Part shown: positions 28,839-38,311 of the stretch, piece after piece | Numbering within the stretch: position 1 is the first letter of the stretch | Layout of the letters: each line of letters opens with the position of its first letter | DNA from: Ruminiclostridium cellulolyticum H10 | GTDB taxonomy: Bacteria; Bacillota; Clostridia; Acetivibrionales; DSM-1351 | Direction of reading: 5' to 3' | Assembly (NCBI RefSeq): GCF_000022065.1 | Contig: NC_011898.1 | Span: 3,599,501 to 3,663,500, forward strand | Length of the DNA stretch: 64,000 bases | The notes under the pieces: generated by a model | What the model was told of the DNA's origin: nothing | The model's database searches: none | Seen by the model: the letters and a program-made list of their open reading frames with translations, nothing else | Program-made: the position numbers and the translations under genes

Positions 28839-29798
28839 TTATATCTGAGTAAATAATGTACTTATCGATATATCTCCATATATTCTCTCTATAGCTTCAG
28901 CAAATACTCCGGCTACAGACAAAGACTTAATCTTGTCAATTTTCTTTTCTTCGCTAAGTGTTATAGTATTTAATGTAACCATCTCTTTTATTGCCGATTC
29001 ATTAATCCTTTGAATAGCCGGACCTGAAAGAACACCGTGTGTACAGCTTGCATAAACTTCCTTTGCACCCGCCTCTATCAGGGCATTAGCTCCGTTGACA
29101 ATGGTTCCTCCAGTATCAATCATATCATCCACAAGAATTACTTTCTTATTTCTTATGTCACCTATTATATTCATAACTTCCGAAACATTTGCCTTAGGAC
29201 GCCTCTTATCTATTATAGCCAGCGGGCAATCCAGTCTTTCGGCAACCTTTCTGGATCTCGTAACGCTGCCTACATCAGGAGAAACAACTACAACATCCTT
29301 CAGTCCTGCAAACTTTTCTTTAAAATACTCAGCAATAATAGGAAGACCCAGAAGATGATCCACAGGTATATCAAAAAACCCCTGTATCTGTGGAGCGTGC
29401 AAATCCATCGTTAATATTCTGTCTGCCCCGGCTATTGTTAAAAGATTTGCAACTAGTTTAGCGGAAATAGGATCTCTTGCTCTTGATTTTCTATCCTGTC
29501 TAGCGTAACCAAAGTACGGCATAACTGCTGTAATTCTGCCTGCCGAAGCTCTTTTTATCGCATCAATCATAACCAAAAGCTCCATAAGGTTATCATTTAC
29601 GGGCTGACAAGTTGATTGAATGATAAACACATCTGAACCTCTGACTACTTCACCGATATTAACAGCGGTTTCTCCGTCACTAAACCTTCCAACATTGGCA
29701 ATACCTACCGGTATCCCAATCTTTTCAGCTATTTCATCAGCTAAAGGCCTGTTGGAATTACCTGTAAATATTTTAATATCCTTTCCGTGCAGATTCAT
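28839..29798 (-). CDS. prs: Ribose-phosphate pyrophosphokinase
   Basis: A 319-residue PRPP synthase, which makes PRPP from ribose 5-phosphate and ATP for nucleotide synthesis. It starts [20 protein letters not shown] and contains [18 protein letters not shown] (ATP site) and [18 protein letters not shown] (PRPP-binding loop). It lies 37 bases downstream of the glmU-like gene, as in the glmU-prs pair of Firmicutes. Confidence 0.97.
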   Translation of the reverse strand: MNLHGKDIKIFTGNSNRPLADEIAEKIGIPVGIANVGRFSDGETAVNIGEVVRGSDVFIIQSTCQPVNDNLMELLVMIDAIKRASAGRITAVMPYFGYARQDRKSRARDPISAKLVANLLTIAGADRILTMDLHAPQIQGFFDIPVDHLLGLPIIAEYFKEKFAGLKDVVVVSPDVGSVTRSRKVAERLDCPLAIIDKRRPKANVSEVMNIIGDIRNKKVILVDDMIDTGGTIVNGANALIEAGAKEVYASCTHGVLSGPAIQRINESAIKEMVTLNTITLSEEKKIDKIKSLSVAGVFAEAIERIYGDISISTLFTQI

Positions 29799-29835
29799 TT
29801 CAATTCTCCTTTTTATTACTTATATTATTGTGTGT

Positions 29836-31008
29836 TTATTTTCGCTTTAAATCTTTCTTTGTAACCCAATCCTGTTTTATTGTCTGTCTTTGCCGTGCTA
29901 TTGCCAGAGAATTTTCGGGCACTTCATCCGTTATGGTGGAACCTGCGGCAATATACGCATCATTTTTTACAACAACAGGCGATACAAGATTTACATTACA
30001 ACCTATAAATGAATTATCTCCAACAATTGTCTTGTTTTTGTTCTTTCCGTCATAATTTACAAAAACAACACCACAGCCTATATTAACATTTGAACCTACT
30101 TCTGCATCACCAACATATGTTAGATGTGAGATTTTAGTTCTGTCTCCGATAACTGATTTCTTGATTTCAACAAAATCTCCAATTTTAACATTTTTACCAA
30201 CCTTGCTTTCCGGTCTCAAGTATGCAAATGGGCCAATATGAGTATCATCTCCTACTGAACTGTCATATGCGACTGAATTTGCTACCTCAACATTATTTCC
30301 AATCCTACAGTTGACAATTCTTGAGTTAGGGCCTATTATGGAACCCTCACCGATAACTGTATTTCCCTCAATTATGGTGTTGGGCATAATTACCGTATCC
30401 TCACCGATAACTGCACCTGAATCAATAAATGTAGATGATGGACTAATTATAGTAACACCCGACAACATAACCTTTTTCAATATAGAAGATTTGATTTCCT
30501 CCATGGCAACTGAAAGGGCTACCCTGTCATCTACTACAATAAATTGGGTTTTATCTTCCGAAGATATCATGTTTTTACTTTGGAAGGACTGAAAAATCTG
30601 GGCAATGTAAAACTTTGAAAATGACTGAATACCTAATTCATTTAAACGGTTAAGAAAATTTTTGCTTTTAAACACATAAATCGAGGCTTTCTTATTACTG
30701 GAAATAATAGCCGTAGTGTCATTCCCCTCCGATATATGTTTCTCCAGTAAATGCCTAAAAGTCTCGGCCAGTATCAGCGGCTGGTCTCCCCAGTTGATTA
30801 TAAAATTCTCCGAATTGCCGATTAAATCCTTGACTCTATCAATATCATCACAATCTATTGATTGAGTTTCACCTGTAATTTCGGCTAATGCAGACCCTGA
30901 CCATTGCAGTATACTTTGACCGAATATATTATGGCTCTCTACGGGATTTTTGGATTTAAACGTACTGTTATTACTGTCGGTAATGACTAATCCTACAATT
31001 TTATTCAT
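29836..31008 (-). CDS. GlmU-like protein with degenerate uridylyltransferase half
   Basis: A 390-residue protein. The C-terminal two thirds is a left-handed beta-helix of hexapeptide repeats with the GlmU acetyltransferase signature (GPFAYLRPESKVG, then VEIKKSVIG, LTYVGDAEVGSNVNIGCGVVFVNYDGKNKNKT, AAGSTIT). The N-terminus (NKIVGLVITDSNNSTFKSK) keeps the nucleotidyltransferase fold pattern but lacks the LAAGxGTRM loop that binds UTP, and the domain is shorter than the usual 230 residues. It probably acetylates glucosamine 1-phosphate or a related sugar but cannot uridylylate it. The ATG at 31008 has a GGGGGC ribosome-binding site. Confidence 0.8.
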   Translation of the reverse strand: MNKIVGLVITDSNNSTFKSKNPVESHNIFGQSILQWSGSALAEITGETQSIDCDDIDRVKDLIGNSENFIINWGDQPLILAETFRHLLEKHISEGNDTTAIISSNKKASIYVFKSKNFLNRLNELGIQSFSKFYIAQIFQSFQSKNMISSEDKTQFIVVDDRVALSVAMEEIKSSILKKVMLSGVTIISPSSTFIDSGAVIGEDTVIMPNTIIEGNTVIGEGSIIGPNSRIVNCRIGNNVEVANSVAYDSSVGDDTHIGPFAYLRPESKVGKNVKIGDFVEIKKSVIGDRTKISHLTYVGDAEVGSNVNIGCGVVFVNYDGKNKNKTIVGDNSFIGCNVNLVSPVVVKNDAYIAAGSTITDEVPENSLAIARQRQTIKQDWVTKKDLKRK

Positions 31009-31153
31009 TATTAAAGCCCCCACTGTATTTTACAGGATATATTCTCTCATTTTTATCAAATAATTTCAACCCGTTAATATAACTAAAATTTCGCTATAAT
31101 TTAATACCATAATATTCCATGTGTTAGTGTGTTATATAGGTTTCTTCTCAATA

Positions 31154-31184
31154 AAAAAAGATACTCGTTTAAAGTATCTTTTTT
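31154..31184 (-). terminator. Terminator after spoVG
   Basis: 12-base arms AAAAAAGATACT (31154-31165) and AGTATCTTTTTT (31173-31184), seven-base loop, A/T tracts at both ends, directly downstream of spoVG. Confidence 0.75.
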
Positions 31185-31205
31185 GTTCTTGGAATCAATG
31201 CTTTT

Positions 31206-31457
31206 CTATGAGTTTTTATAGCTTTCAAGAATAGCAGTTTGAAGTTTTTCTCTCGCCTCAGCATTTATAGGATGTGCGATATCTCTGAATTCACCGTCCG
31301 GTGTTTTCCTGCTGGGCATTGCAATAAACAGGCCGCTCTGACTTTCAATTACTTTAATGTCGTGTACAACAAACTCATTGCTAAATGTTACAGAAACTAC
31401 TGCTTTCATTTTTCCTTCAGTTTCAATTTTTCTGATTCTGATATCCGTTATTTCCAT
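31206..31457 (-). CDS. spoVG: Septation/transition regulator SpoVG
   Basis: An 83-residue Spo[44 protein letters not shown]-type motif, and AREKLQ near the C-terminus. It is an RNA- and DNA-binding regulator of septation and transition-state genes. A sigma-H promoter match lies about 40-65 bases upstream, as in B. subtilis, and GGAGGG precedes the start. Confidence 0.97.
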   Translation of the reverse strand: MEITDIRIRKIETEGKMKAVVSVTFSNEFVVHDIKVIESQSGLFIAMPSRKTPDGEFRDIAHPINAEAREKLQTAILESYKNS

Positions 31458-31498
31458 ATTGGCGAACCCTCCAAGAAGTATTATGTTTTAGATACAAT

Positions 31499-31523
31499 AT
31501 TCGCCATAAATACTAAAAATCCT
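31499..31523 (-). promoter_or_regulatory. Sigma-H promoter of spoVG
   Basis: On the minus strand AGGATTT (31517-31523), then 14 bases, then GAAT (31499-31502). This is the same layout as the B. subtilis spoVG P1 sigma-H promoter as I remember it (AGGATTT, 14 bases, GAAT). Confidence 0.65.
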
Positions 31524-31586
31524 TCTTTTTGTACATTATTTTTACATATTTTTGGTTTATTTTACATAGTTATAACTAATTAACCG

Positions 31587-32399
31587 CTAAATATTGGGTT
31601 TTATGTCGATAGAATTATTTTCCTGCATTTCGGAAGTATTAAGTTTCATAAGAGAATGGTAGTTTCCCACAAGTTTTTTAACCGGAAGGCCCGTTTCTAT
31701 CATAACTCCTATTCCAACCACCTTACTGTCAAACTGGTTTGCCAATTCTATAATACCCTTTGAAGTTCCCCCAGCTTTCATAAAGTCATCTATAAACAGA
31801 ATCTTTGAATTCCTCTTCAAGGATTTCATTGGAAGTACCATTGTCTGAATTTTTTTTGCTGAGCCGGATGCGTAGTTTATGTTTACAGATGCCCCGTCTG
31901 TTGCTTCATTGTTGTGTCTTACTATTACCAGTGGAACATTGAGATATTGTGCAGTCGCAAATGCTATAGGTATACCTTTAGTTTCCACTGTAATTACACA
32001 ATCAATACCCAAACCAGAAAATTTGGTAGCAAATATCATTGCCACTTTGTTAACCCATTTGGGGTTATAAATGATGTCCAGCATATATAAAAAACCGCCC
32101 GAGAGTATCCTGTCCGGGTGAGACAATTCCTTTGCGAGTTCTTCCAAAGTTTCACGTACATCCATTTCACTCACAGAAGGTATATATTTAACTCCGCCTG
32201 AAGCACCTGCTATAGTACAAATATTTCCCATAGAATTCTTTTTGAAGGTTTTTTGAAGTAAATCCAGGTCCTCGCTTATTGTAGATTTGGCAGAGCCGAA
32301 CATTTCCGAAAAATATCCAAGTGTAAAAACTTTGTTTGGATTGTCGCACAATGTTTTGATTATAACAGAAAGCCTTTCATTTCTTTGGATTTTATCCAT
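31587..32399 (-). CDS. purR: Pur operon repressor PurR
   Basis: A 270-residue Firmicutes PurR. It has an N-terminal winged helix (RNERLSVIIKTLCDNPNKVF, SAKSTISEDLDLLQKTF) and a phosphoribosyltransferase-like domain with the PRPP loop ILFIDDFMKAGGTSKGI. It senses PRPP and represses purine genes. The ATG at 32399 has GGGGAG five bases upstream. It belongs with spoVG and the glmU-like/prs genes, as in Bacillus. Confidence 0.95.
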   Translation of the reverse strand: MDKIQRNERLSVIIKTLCDNPNKVFTLGYFSEMFGSAKSTISEDLDLLQKTFKKNSMGNICTIAGASGGVKYIPSVSEMDVRETLEELAKELSHPDRILSGGFLYMLDIIYNPKWVNKVAMIFATKFSGLGIDCVITVETKGIPIAFATAQYLNVPLVIVRHNNEATDGASVNINYASGSAKKIQTMVLPMKSLKRNSKILFIDDFMKAGGTSKGIIELANQFDSKVVGIGVMIETGLPVKKLVGNYHSLMKLNTSEMQENNSIDIKPNI

Positions 32400-32682
32400 A
32401 AAATCTCCCCACATCATTAGTTTACATCATAGCTATTATACAATAATATTATGAATAATAAAACTTAAAATATAAGGATTATTCGGATTTTTTATTTTTA
32501 TCTAATATTAATCCCGTATGCTTCATACAATATATAAAGGATACTCTTCTGCAAATCAATTAAGTTTAATATATTCCTTTTACATTTATATGAAAATACT
32601 GTATTATCTTTTTGAGTAGAACTTACTCTATACAGAATTCTTCAACTAATTTTATTAGCAATACAACAAGGGAGTGTTTCTT

Positions 32683-34086
32683 TTGAATATTAATTCTAAC
32701 ATTTTAGATTGTGAAAAAATTAAGTATGTCCATTTTGTAGGAATAGGCGGCTCAAGCATGAGCGGTCTCGCCGAAATTCTTTTAGCAAAAGGCTATAAGG
32801 TATCAGGCTCGGATATCAAATCCTCTAATTCTACCCAGAAATTGGAAGCAAAGGGTGCTGAAATATTTATTGGTCACCGTTCCGAAAATATTACCGATCA
32901 GGACCTCACTGTTTATACAGTTGCCGTTAAGGAGGATAATCCTGAAATAACCCGTTCAAAAGAGCTGGGTCTACCTGTCATAGATCGTGCCGAACTATTG
33001 GGGCTTCTGATGAAAAAGCATTCCTTTGGAATAGCCGTTGCAGGTACTCACGGAAAGACCACAACAACGTCTATGATAACTACAATAATGCTAGAGTCCA
33101 ATACAGACCCAACCGCTCATATAGGAGGCGAGCTAGACTGTATCGGTGGAAATACCCGCATCGGTAATTCAGAATTTTTTATAACTGAGGCGTGCGAATA
33201 TTATGGAAGCTTTTTAAAATTTCATCCGTTTATGGCAGTTGTCTTAAATATAGAATTAGATCATGTGGATTATTTCCGTGATTTGGAGCATATTAAGTCA
33301 ATCTTTGGAGAATTTCTTGCTCTTGTTCCCAACGACGGATATATTGTGGCATGTGCCGATGATGAAAATACTCTTTCTGTCGTCAGTAAAAAAGAGTGTA
33401 ACATAATTACCTACGGATTAAAAAATAAGGATGCAATGTGGACTGCTAAAGGTATAACATACAACAGTATGGGCTGTGCTTCCTTTGACGTATACAAAAA
33501 GGGAGAAAAAGTGGGAAATGTCTCCTTGTCCGTTCCAGGCCCGCATAACGTAAATAATTCACTTGCAGCTATTGCAGTAGCTTACACTTGCGGCTGCAGT
33601 ATGGAAAACATAGCTTATGGACTTTCAAGATTCGGAGGAAGCCATAAGCGATTTGAATTGAAAGGCTTGGTTGATAACATTAAGGTTATTGATGACTATG
33701 CCCACCATCCGTCAGAAGTTCAGGCAACTCTCAATGCGGCAAAAAGCAGCAACCATAATAAAATATGGTGTGTTTTTCAACCCCATACCTATACACGAAC
33801 AAAGGCATTTTTGGATAGGTTCTCAAAATCCTTTGGTGAGGCAGATAACATAATAATAACTGATATTTATGCAGCCCGGGAAAAAGATCCGGGGGATATA
33901 CACTCAAGTATGCTGGCAGACAGGATTCGTGAGAATGGTGGTAATGCCGTATATATCAGTGATTTTCAGGATATAGCCGAGTATCTGGATAAAAAAGTAG
34001 AACCAGGAGATCTTATTCTAACAATGGGGGCAGGCGATATTGTAAGAATTGGCGAAATGTTCTTAAACCTAAGAGCAAATAAGTAA
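32683..34086 (+). CDS. murC: UDP-N-acetylmuramate-L-alanine ligase MurC
   Basis: A 467-residue MurC that adds L-alanine to UDP-MurNAc in the cytoplasmic stage of peptidoglycan synthesis. It shows HFVGIGGSSMSGLAEIL, the ATP loop GTHGKTTTTSM, EACEYYGSFLKFHP and DDYAHHPSEVQATL. The TTG at 32683 is preferred, eight bases after GGGAG; a GTG at 32674 overlaps the ribosome-binding site. It is one of few rightward host genes here and is convergent with fabZ. Confidence 0.95.
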   Translation: MNINSNILDCEKIKYVHFVGIGGSSMSGLAEILLAKGYKVSGSDIKSSNSTQKLEAKGAEIFIGHRSENITDQDLTVYTVAVKEDNPEITRSKELGLPVIDRAELLGLLMKKHSFGIAVAGTHGKTTTTSMITTIMLESNTDPTAHIGGELDCIGGNTRIGNSEFFITEACEYYGSFLKFHPFMAVVLNIELDHVDYFRDLEHIKSIFGEFLALVPNDGYIVACADDENTLSVVSKKECNIITYGLKNKDAMWTAKGITYNSMGCASFDVYKKGEKVGNVSLSVPGPHNVNNSLAAIAVAYTCGCSMENIAYGLSRFGGSHKRFELKGLVDNIKVIDDYAHHPSEVQATLNAAKSSNHNKIWCVFQPHTYTRTKAFLDRFSKSFGEADNIIITDIYAAREKDPGDIHSSMLADRIRENGGNAVYISDFQDIAEYLDKKVEPGDLILTMGAGDIVRIGEMFLNLRANK

Positions 34087-34095
34087 ATTTTATTA

Positions 34096-34403
34096 GGGGG
34101 CTGTCGAAAAACTAATATTTTATCTTTCTTAGCCTGTACTTAGAGTATAAATTGTATCAATGGAAGCTTGGTTAAAGATATTTGCAGTTGTTTATAGGCG
34201 AATATGGATATTTTATCGGAAAACCTAAACGATGTACGTTTTAGCGAAACAATGAATCATGGACGATGAATGTGAGCGACGGTAAAATATTCTAGGATGA
34301 GCCGCTAGAAACTCTTGCAAATATCTTGGAAGCAATCATTGATATAATTTTATACGGGAGTATCGGCGCTTGAAACAGAAAAACATTCTTGTTTGCAACA
34401 GCC
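34096..34403. repeat. MITE-like inverted-repeat element
   Basis: A non-coding block of about 308 bases between the convergent murC and fabZ genes. The ends are imperfect inverted repeats (GGCTGTCGAAAAAC on the left, GTTTGCAACAGCC on the right). Mirrored boxes continue inward: AAAGATATTTGCAG with CTTGCAAATATCTT, and TTGTATCAATGG with a copy of its complement near 34330. It could fold into one long hairpin. No transposase is present, so it is probably a miniature non-autonomous element. Confidence 0.6.
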
Positions 34404-34427
34404 ACTTTTATTCTTATGAAATTTTAC

Positions 34428-34856
34428 TTATGCTTTTGTCATTGCAAACTTGATTTCACCTTCGGCAGCAACTTTGCCGTCTACGCTTGCCTTAACCTTT
34501 GCCTTGGTAACTCCAAGCTTGCTCACAAGAATCTCGGCTTCAAGGGTAAGAACATCCCCCGGCATTACCTGATTTTTAAACTTCATAGCTTCTATTCCGG
34601 CAAACACGCCTAATTTACCCTTGTTATCTTCTAAAACGGCAACTGCTATTCCGGCTGCCTGTGCTAAAGCTTCTACTATCAGTACCCCGGGCATTATCGG
34701 ATATTCCGGGAAATGCCCTTGAAAAAACGGTTCGTTAGCGGAAACATTCTTTACAGCAACTACTTTTTTCCCCGGCTCCAGCTCTATAACCTTGTCAACC
34801 AACAGAAAGGGGTATCTGTGAGGTAATAATTCTCTGATTTCTTTATTTGTAAGCAT
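34428..34856 (-). CDS. fabZ: 3-hydroxyacyl-ACP dehydratase FabZ
   Basis: A 142-residue hot-dog fold dehydratase of fatty acid synthesis. Key motifs: [15 protein letters not shown] (catalytic His), [20 protein letters not shown] (catalytic Glu region). The ATG at 34856 is preferred, since GGAGG lies just upstream. It is in the same gene neighbourhood as mbl-flhO-flhP, as in B. subtilis. Confidence 0.96.
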   Translation of the reverse strand: MLTNKEIRELLPHRYPFLLVDKVIELEPGKKVVAVKNVSANEPFFQGHFPEYPIMPGVLIVEALAQAAGIAVAVLEDNKGKLGVFAGIEAMKFKNQVMPGDVLTLEAEILVSKLGVTKAKVKASVDGKVAAEGEIKFAMTKA

Positions 34857-34974
34857 AATAACCTCCAATTAATCTAAAAATACTTTCTTTGTACGTATTA
34901 ATATGACTAGGTAATATATTCGACTATAGTATTCAAAAATCCTTTTAGCGTATAAAAATTTTATACCTAACTGC

Positions 34975-36129
34975 TTATTTGATCTTAACTATAAAACATC
35001 CAGCTACTGGCCTCTCAATCCCTTCATAGGACGGTCTGTTCTGGATTCTGCCATTTATTATCATCTGTGAAGTGGCTCCGCCGTCTAGCATTGCCGCATC
35101 CCTCACACCTATTTTCACTAGGAATTCACCCATTTCTTTACCCGTCATTCCTTCACTATATCCCGGCTGGCGACCATCGGCAACCACTAGTACTATCTTG
35201 CCGTTTGTTTTTATACCAATAACCGTCCTAGGGTCACGGTTACCTAAAGTTCCCGCCCATTTGTCACGTTCCGGCACTACTGATTTCCCGTTTTTTACAA
35301 GCATACTCCCGCATTCATAAGCCTGGTAATTATAACCTAAATACGGTTCTATCCTAATATTTACTTTATCACCCGTTTTTAAACCAATTTTGTCAGGCAG
35401 CGATGATTTATCGCCGTAAAAGCTGATGACATACATACCTTTTTTTATGTTAACTTCTTTTGTACTTTCAATTATAGAAATTATTTTATTGTTATCAACT
35501 ATAAGTGATGTACTTTTTACTTCAGCTCTGTTTGTATTTCCGAATTTGTCAATATATAAAATTATATCATCATTTTTACCTACCCTGTTCATCTCATTTA
35601 TCTTAACTCTATTACCTTTAGATTCCAAAAAAATATTGGAATAAAAGGTTTCAAATCTCGCACCCATTTTATCTAAAATAAGTACAGGACTCAATCCCGT
35701 TGATGTCGTGAGCATCTGGCCGTCTATAGCAACCATCCCTGCCGGATCACCAAATTGGTAAAAAAATCCTCCATTAACCGCTGCATATGCCCCATTCCTT
35801 TTACAAATATCAGATAATTTTTCAAATCCGAAAATATTATCAAATGACAATGCTGGCTTGAATTCAACTCTTTCGTCTCTTGGATCAAACTCCAGCATAT
35901 ATATTTCCTGCTTATACCCGTTTATGGTTTCTGTTGTACTCTTGTATTGAACAGGTAAAGGCTGTACTGAATTTGACGATGTATCCGGTGAATTCAAGGT
36001 GTTGTCAGCCTTTCCCGGAGTATTATTATTTGGGGAAAATAAAAATTGTCCTGCATAAATTAAAATGAAGGACAATACTAAAACCAAACCAATATTTATA
36101 ATCAGTTTCTGATTATTTTTTTTCATCAA
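34975..36129 (-). CDS. Phosphodiester glycosidase family (NAGPA-like) exported protein
   Basis: A 384-residue protein with one N-terminal membrane helix (LIINIGLVLVLSFILIYAGQ) and a phosphodiester glycosidase (DUF2233/NAGPA) domain. Visible motifs are YAAVNGGFFYQFGDPAG, PRTVIGIKTNGKIVLVVADGR and AAMLDGGATSQMIING. It probably acts on cell-wall glycan phosphodiesters outside the membrane; the substrate is unknown. It overlaps the flagellar rod-binding gene by 17 bases. Confidence 0.87.
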   Translation of the reverse strand: MMKKNNQKLIINIGLVLVLSFILIYAGQFLFSPNNNTPGKADNTLNSPDTSSNSVQPLPVQYKSTTETINGYKQEIYMLEFDPRDERVEFKPALSFDNIFGFEKLSDICKRNGAYAAVNGGFFYQFGDPAGMVAIDGQMLTTSTGLSPVLILDKMGARFETFYSNIFLESKGNRVKINEMNRVGKNDDIILYIDKFGNTNRAEVKSTSLIVDNNKIISIIESTKEVNIKKGMYVISFYGDKSSLPDKIGLKTGDKVNIRIEPYLGYNYQAYECGSMLVKNGKSVVPERDKWAGTLGNRDPRTVIGIKTNGKIVLVVADGRQPGYSEGMTGKEMGEFLVKIGVRDAAMLDGGATSQMIINGRIQNRPSYEGIERPVAGCFIVKIK

Positions 36130-36502
36130 GTACCCCTCCGGTAACTTCCGCAGAGTCTCCCTGTTTATACTTTTTAGACAACTGCTTAAACATCATATCA
36201 CCTAAACCGATACCTCTCTCAGATGCAACCTCACAAAGCTGATCATCAAGCATTGAATTATATATTTCGGATGCCGTATCACTTTCTATATAACCAGACT
36301 TTGGTACCGTAGCTTTCATCTGTTTGTAAAGCATACTTATAAAAAGGCTTTCAAATTCATGACATACTTCCTTCAATTCGCTGTCATTACCTTTAGCAGC
36401 AGCCTCTCTGAGTTTCTTTTCAAAACTGTCTTGAGAGATTTTCGAACTGGTGTTTCTGGCAGTATCAAATGTATTTTTTGAATTAATGCTTCCTACATCC
36501 AT
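36113..36502 (-). CDS. Flagellar rod-binding protein (FlgJ N-terminal type)
   Basis: A 129-residue protein with the rod-binding domain: ELKEVCHEFESLFISMLYKQMKATVP, then AsEIYNSMLDDQLCEVAS-type sequence and GIGLGDMMFKQL. It lacks the muramidase half of proteobacterial FlgJ, as is usual in Firmicutes. It helps assemble the flagellar rod. It lies 18 bases downstream of the flgG-like gene. Confidence 0.87.
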   Translation of the reverse strand: MDVGSINSKNTFDTARNTSSKISQDSFEKKLREAAAKGNDSELKEVCHEFESLFISMLYKQMKATVPKSGYIESDTASEIYNSMLDDQLCEVASERGIGLGDMMFKQLSKKYKQGDSAEVTGGVLDEKK

Positions 36503-36519
36503 TAAAATTCACCTGTTTT

Positions 36520-37332
36520 CTATCTTCTCAAATTATTTGCTATCTGAAGCATATCGTCAGATGACTGTATTGCCTTTGAACTGACTTCATATGCTCTCTG
36601 TGCAACAATAAGCTTTACCATTTCGTCAACAACCTGTACATTGGAGGATTCAAGAAAACCCTGCTTCATAATGCTCTTAGCATTTTCATCTTCACTGACC
36701 TGAACAGGTTCTCCGGTTGCTGAATTACTTGAGTAAAGATTGTTTCCTACTGCTTCTAATGCATACTTGTTGGGAAAAATTACCATCCCTATAGTCTGAT
36801 CCATAGGAACACTGACGCCTTCAGCATCCTTGTAGCTCATCTCTCCGCGGGGAGAAACTGAAAGCTCTGATATATTTACTTCAGGGTCGAATAGTATCTC
36901 CTCTCCTGAATTGTCAAGAACAGCGTATCCATCAGCGGTGGTAAGTTTCTTCATGCCGTCCTCTGTAATACTCAGCTTGAAGGAACCATCTCTTGTATAC
37001 TGGACAGTTCCCTGTGGGCCCATTATAGTAAAGAAGCCTTCTCCATCTATAGCAAAATCGAGATTGGAACTTGTCTGCTCAGGGGTACCGTTTTCAAAAT
37101 TTCTCACTGTGGAGCTTACTACAGTTCCATGTCCAACCTGAAGATTTACCGGCTTTCCGGCATCGTTCAGGACATATGCCCTGTCCATTGTCTGGTATAG
37201 TAAATCCTTGAACTCTGCTCTTTCCTTTTTATATCCTGTGGTATTTACGTTTGCAAGATTATTTGAAATAACATCTACATTAAACTGCTGAGCCTTCATT
37301 CCTGAGCCGGCTGTATACAATGCTCTCATCAT
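36520..37332 (-). CDS. flgG: Flagellar rod protein FlgG/FlhP
   Basis: A 270-residue distal-rod protein: N-terminal RALYTAGSGMKAQQFNVDVI and SNNLANVNTTGYKK, and C-terminal GFLESSNVQVVDEMVKLIVA and QRAYEVSSKAIQSSDDML. These are the paired axial-family signatures. It pairs with the gene at 37382-38179 (FlgF/FlhO type). In B. subtilis the equivalent pair follows mbl, as here. Confidence 0.92.
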   Translation of the reverse strand: MMRALYTAGSGMKAQQFNVDVISNNLANVNTTGYKKERAEFKDLLYQTMDRAYVLNDAGKPVNLQVGHGTVVSSTVRNFENGTPEQTSSNLDFAIDGEGFFTIMGPQGTVQYTRDGSFKLSITEDGMKKLTTADGYAVLDNSGEEILFDPEVNISELSVSPRGEMSYKDAEGVSVPMDQTIGMVIFPNKYALEAVGNNLYSSNSATGEPVQVSEDENAKSIMKQGFLESSNVQVVDEMVKLIVAQRAYEVSSKAIQSSDDMLQIANNLRR

Positions 37333-37381
37333 AGCCTTTAAACCTCCAAATAAATTAAAAATATATGTTTATCGGAATCTA

Positions 37382-38179
37382 TTATCTAACTAAGCCTATC
37401 TCATTAACTGCTTTTTCCAATGTCCCATCCTGGGCCTGAAGCACCTTCTGGTTTGCTTCGTAAGCTCTCATAACAGTGATCATATCTACCATCTCATCTA
37501 TAACATTAACATTTGATTGCTCATCAAAACCCTGAATAACTGTTCCTGAGAATTCAGCTACCTCGCCGCCGTTATTCATAACAAGATTATTTCCTAGTTT
37601 TCTTAACTGAGTTGAATCTGCAAACTGAGCTATACGAAGAGTGTCAACAACAGCCCCGTTCTGCATAATATTTCCTTTGCTGTCAACTGTAAAGTCTCCT
37701 GTTTTAAGGGTTATAGGTCCTTTTTTGCCTAATACAGCATATCCGTCCCCTGTTACCAGCTGATTATTAGCATCCAGAGAAAAGGAGCCGTTTTTTGTAT
37801 AAAACTCCTGCACTGTGTTATCCTGTGGATTTATAACTCCTACAGTAAAAAAAGCAGGACTTGCCACCTCTCCCGTATTATCATCTTTAATTGCAAGGTC
37901 GTATCTGTCTCCAGTCTGCACCATCTGACCCTGTGTGTAATATGTATATACTTCGCCGACATCACTGCTGAGCTCCATTGTACCAACAACGGCTGACGGA
38001 TTGGTCGGACTCTGTGTGTCGTTAATTCTCCTTGTTAAAATTTCAGGAAAACTCTGATAAACTACTGTATCTTTCTTGTATGCCGTTGTATTGACGTTTG
38101 CCATATTATTTGTAATAACATCCAGTTTCTTTTGGTTTGCCAGCATACTCCACGCAGAAGTATATAACCCTCTAATCAT
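37382..38179 (-). CDS. Flagellar rod protein FlgF/FlhO
   Basis: A 265-residue flagellar basal-body rod protein. N-terminal IRGLYTSAWSMLANQKKLDVI and TNNMANVNTTAYKK, C-terminal GFDEQSNVNVIDEMVDMITV and MRAYEANQKVLQAQDGTLEK. It is the proximal-rod type paralogue and lies directly downstream of the mreB/mbl gene, matching the mbl-flhO-flhP order of B. subtilis. Confidence 0.9.
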   Translation of the reverse strand: MIRGLYTSAWSMLANQKKLDVITNNMANVNTTAYKKDTVVYQSFPEILTRRINDTQSPTNPSAVVGTMELSSDVGEVYTYYTQGQMVQTGDRYDLAIKDDNTGEVASPAFFTVGVINPQDNTVQEFYTKNGSFSLDANNQLVTGDGYAVLGKKGPITLKTGDFTVDSKGNIMQNGAVVDTLRIAQFADSTQLRKLGNNLVMNNGGEVAEFSGTVIQGFDEQSNVNVIDEMVDMITVMRAYEANQKVLQAQDGTLEKAVNEIGLVR

Positions 38180-38311
38180 AAGATATCTCCTTATGCAAAT
38201 TCATTACTTTATATATCGGCAGCTGTGAATATTTACTTTAGATTTTTTTGTACTAAATATCCTACATATCAAAAAAGGAGGGTAAATGTTTTACCCCCCG
38301 GCCAATCAGTC

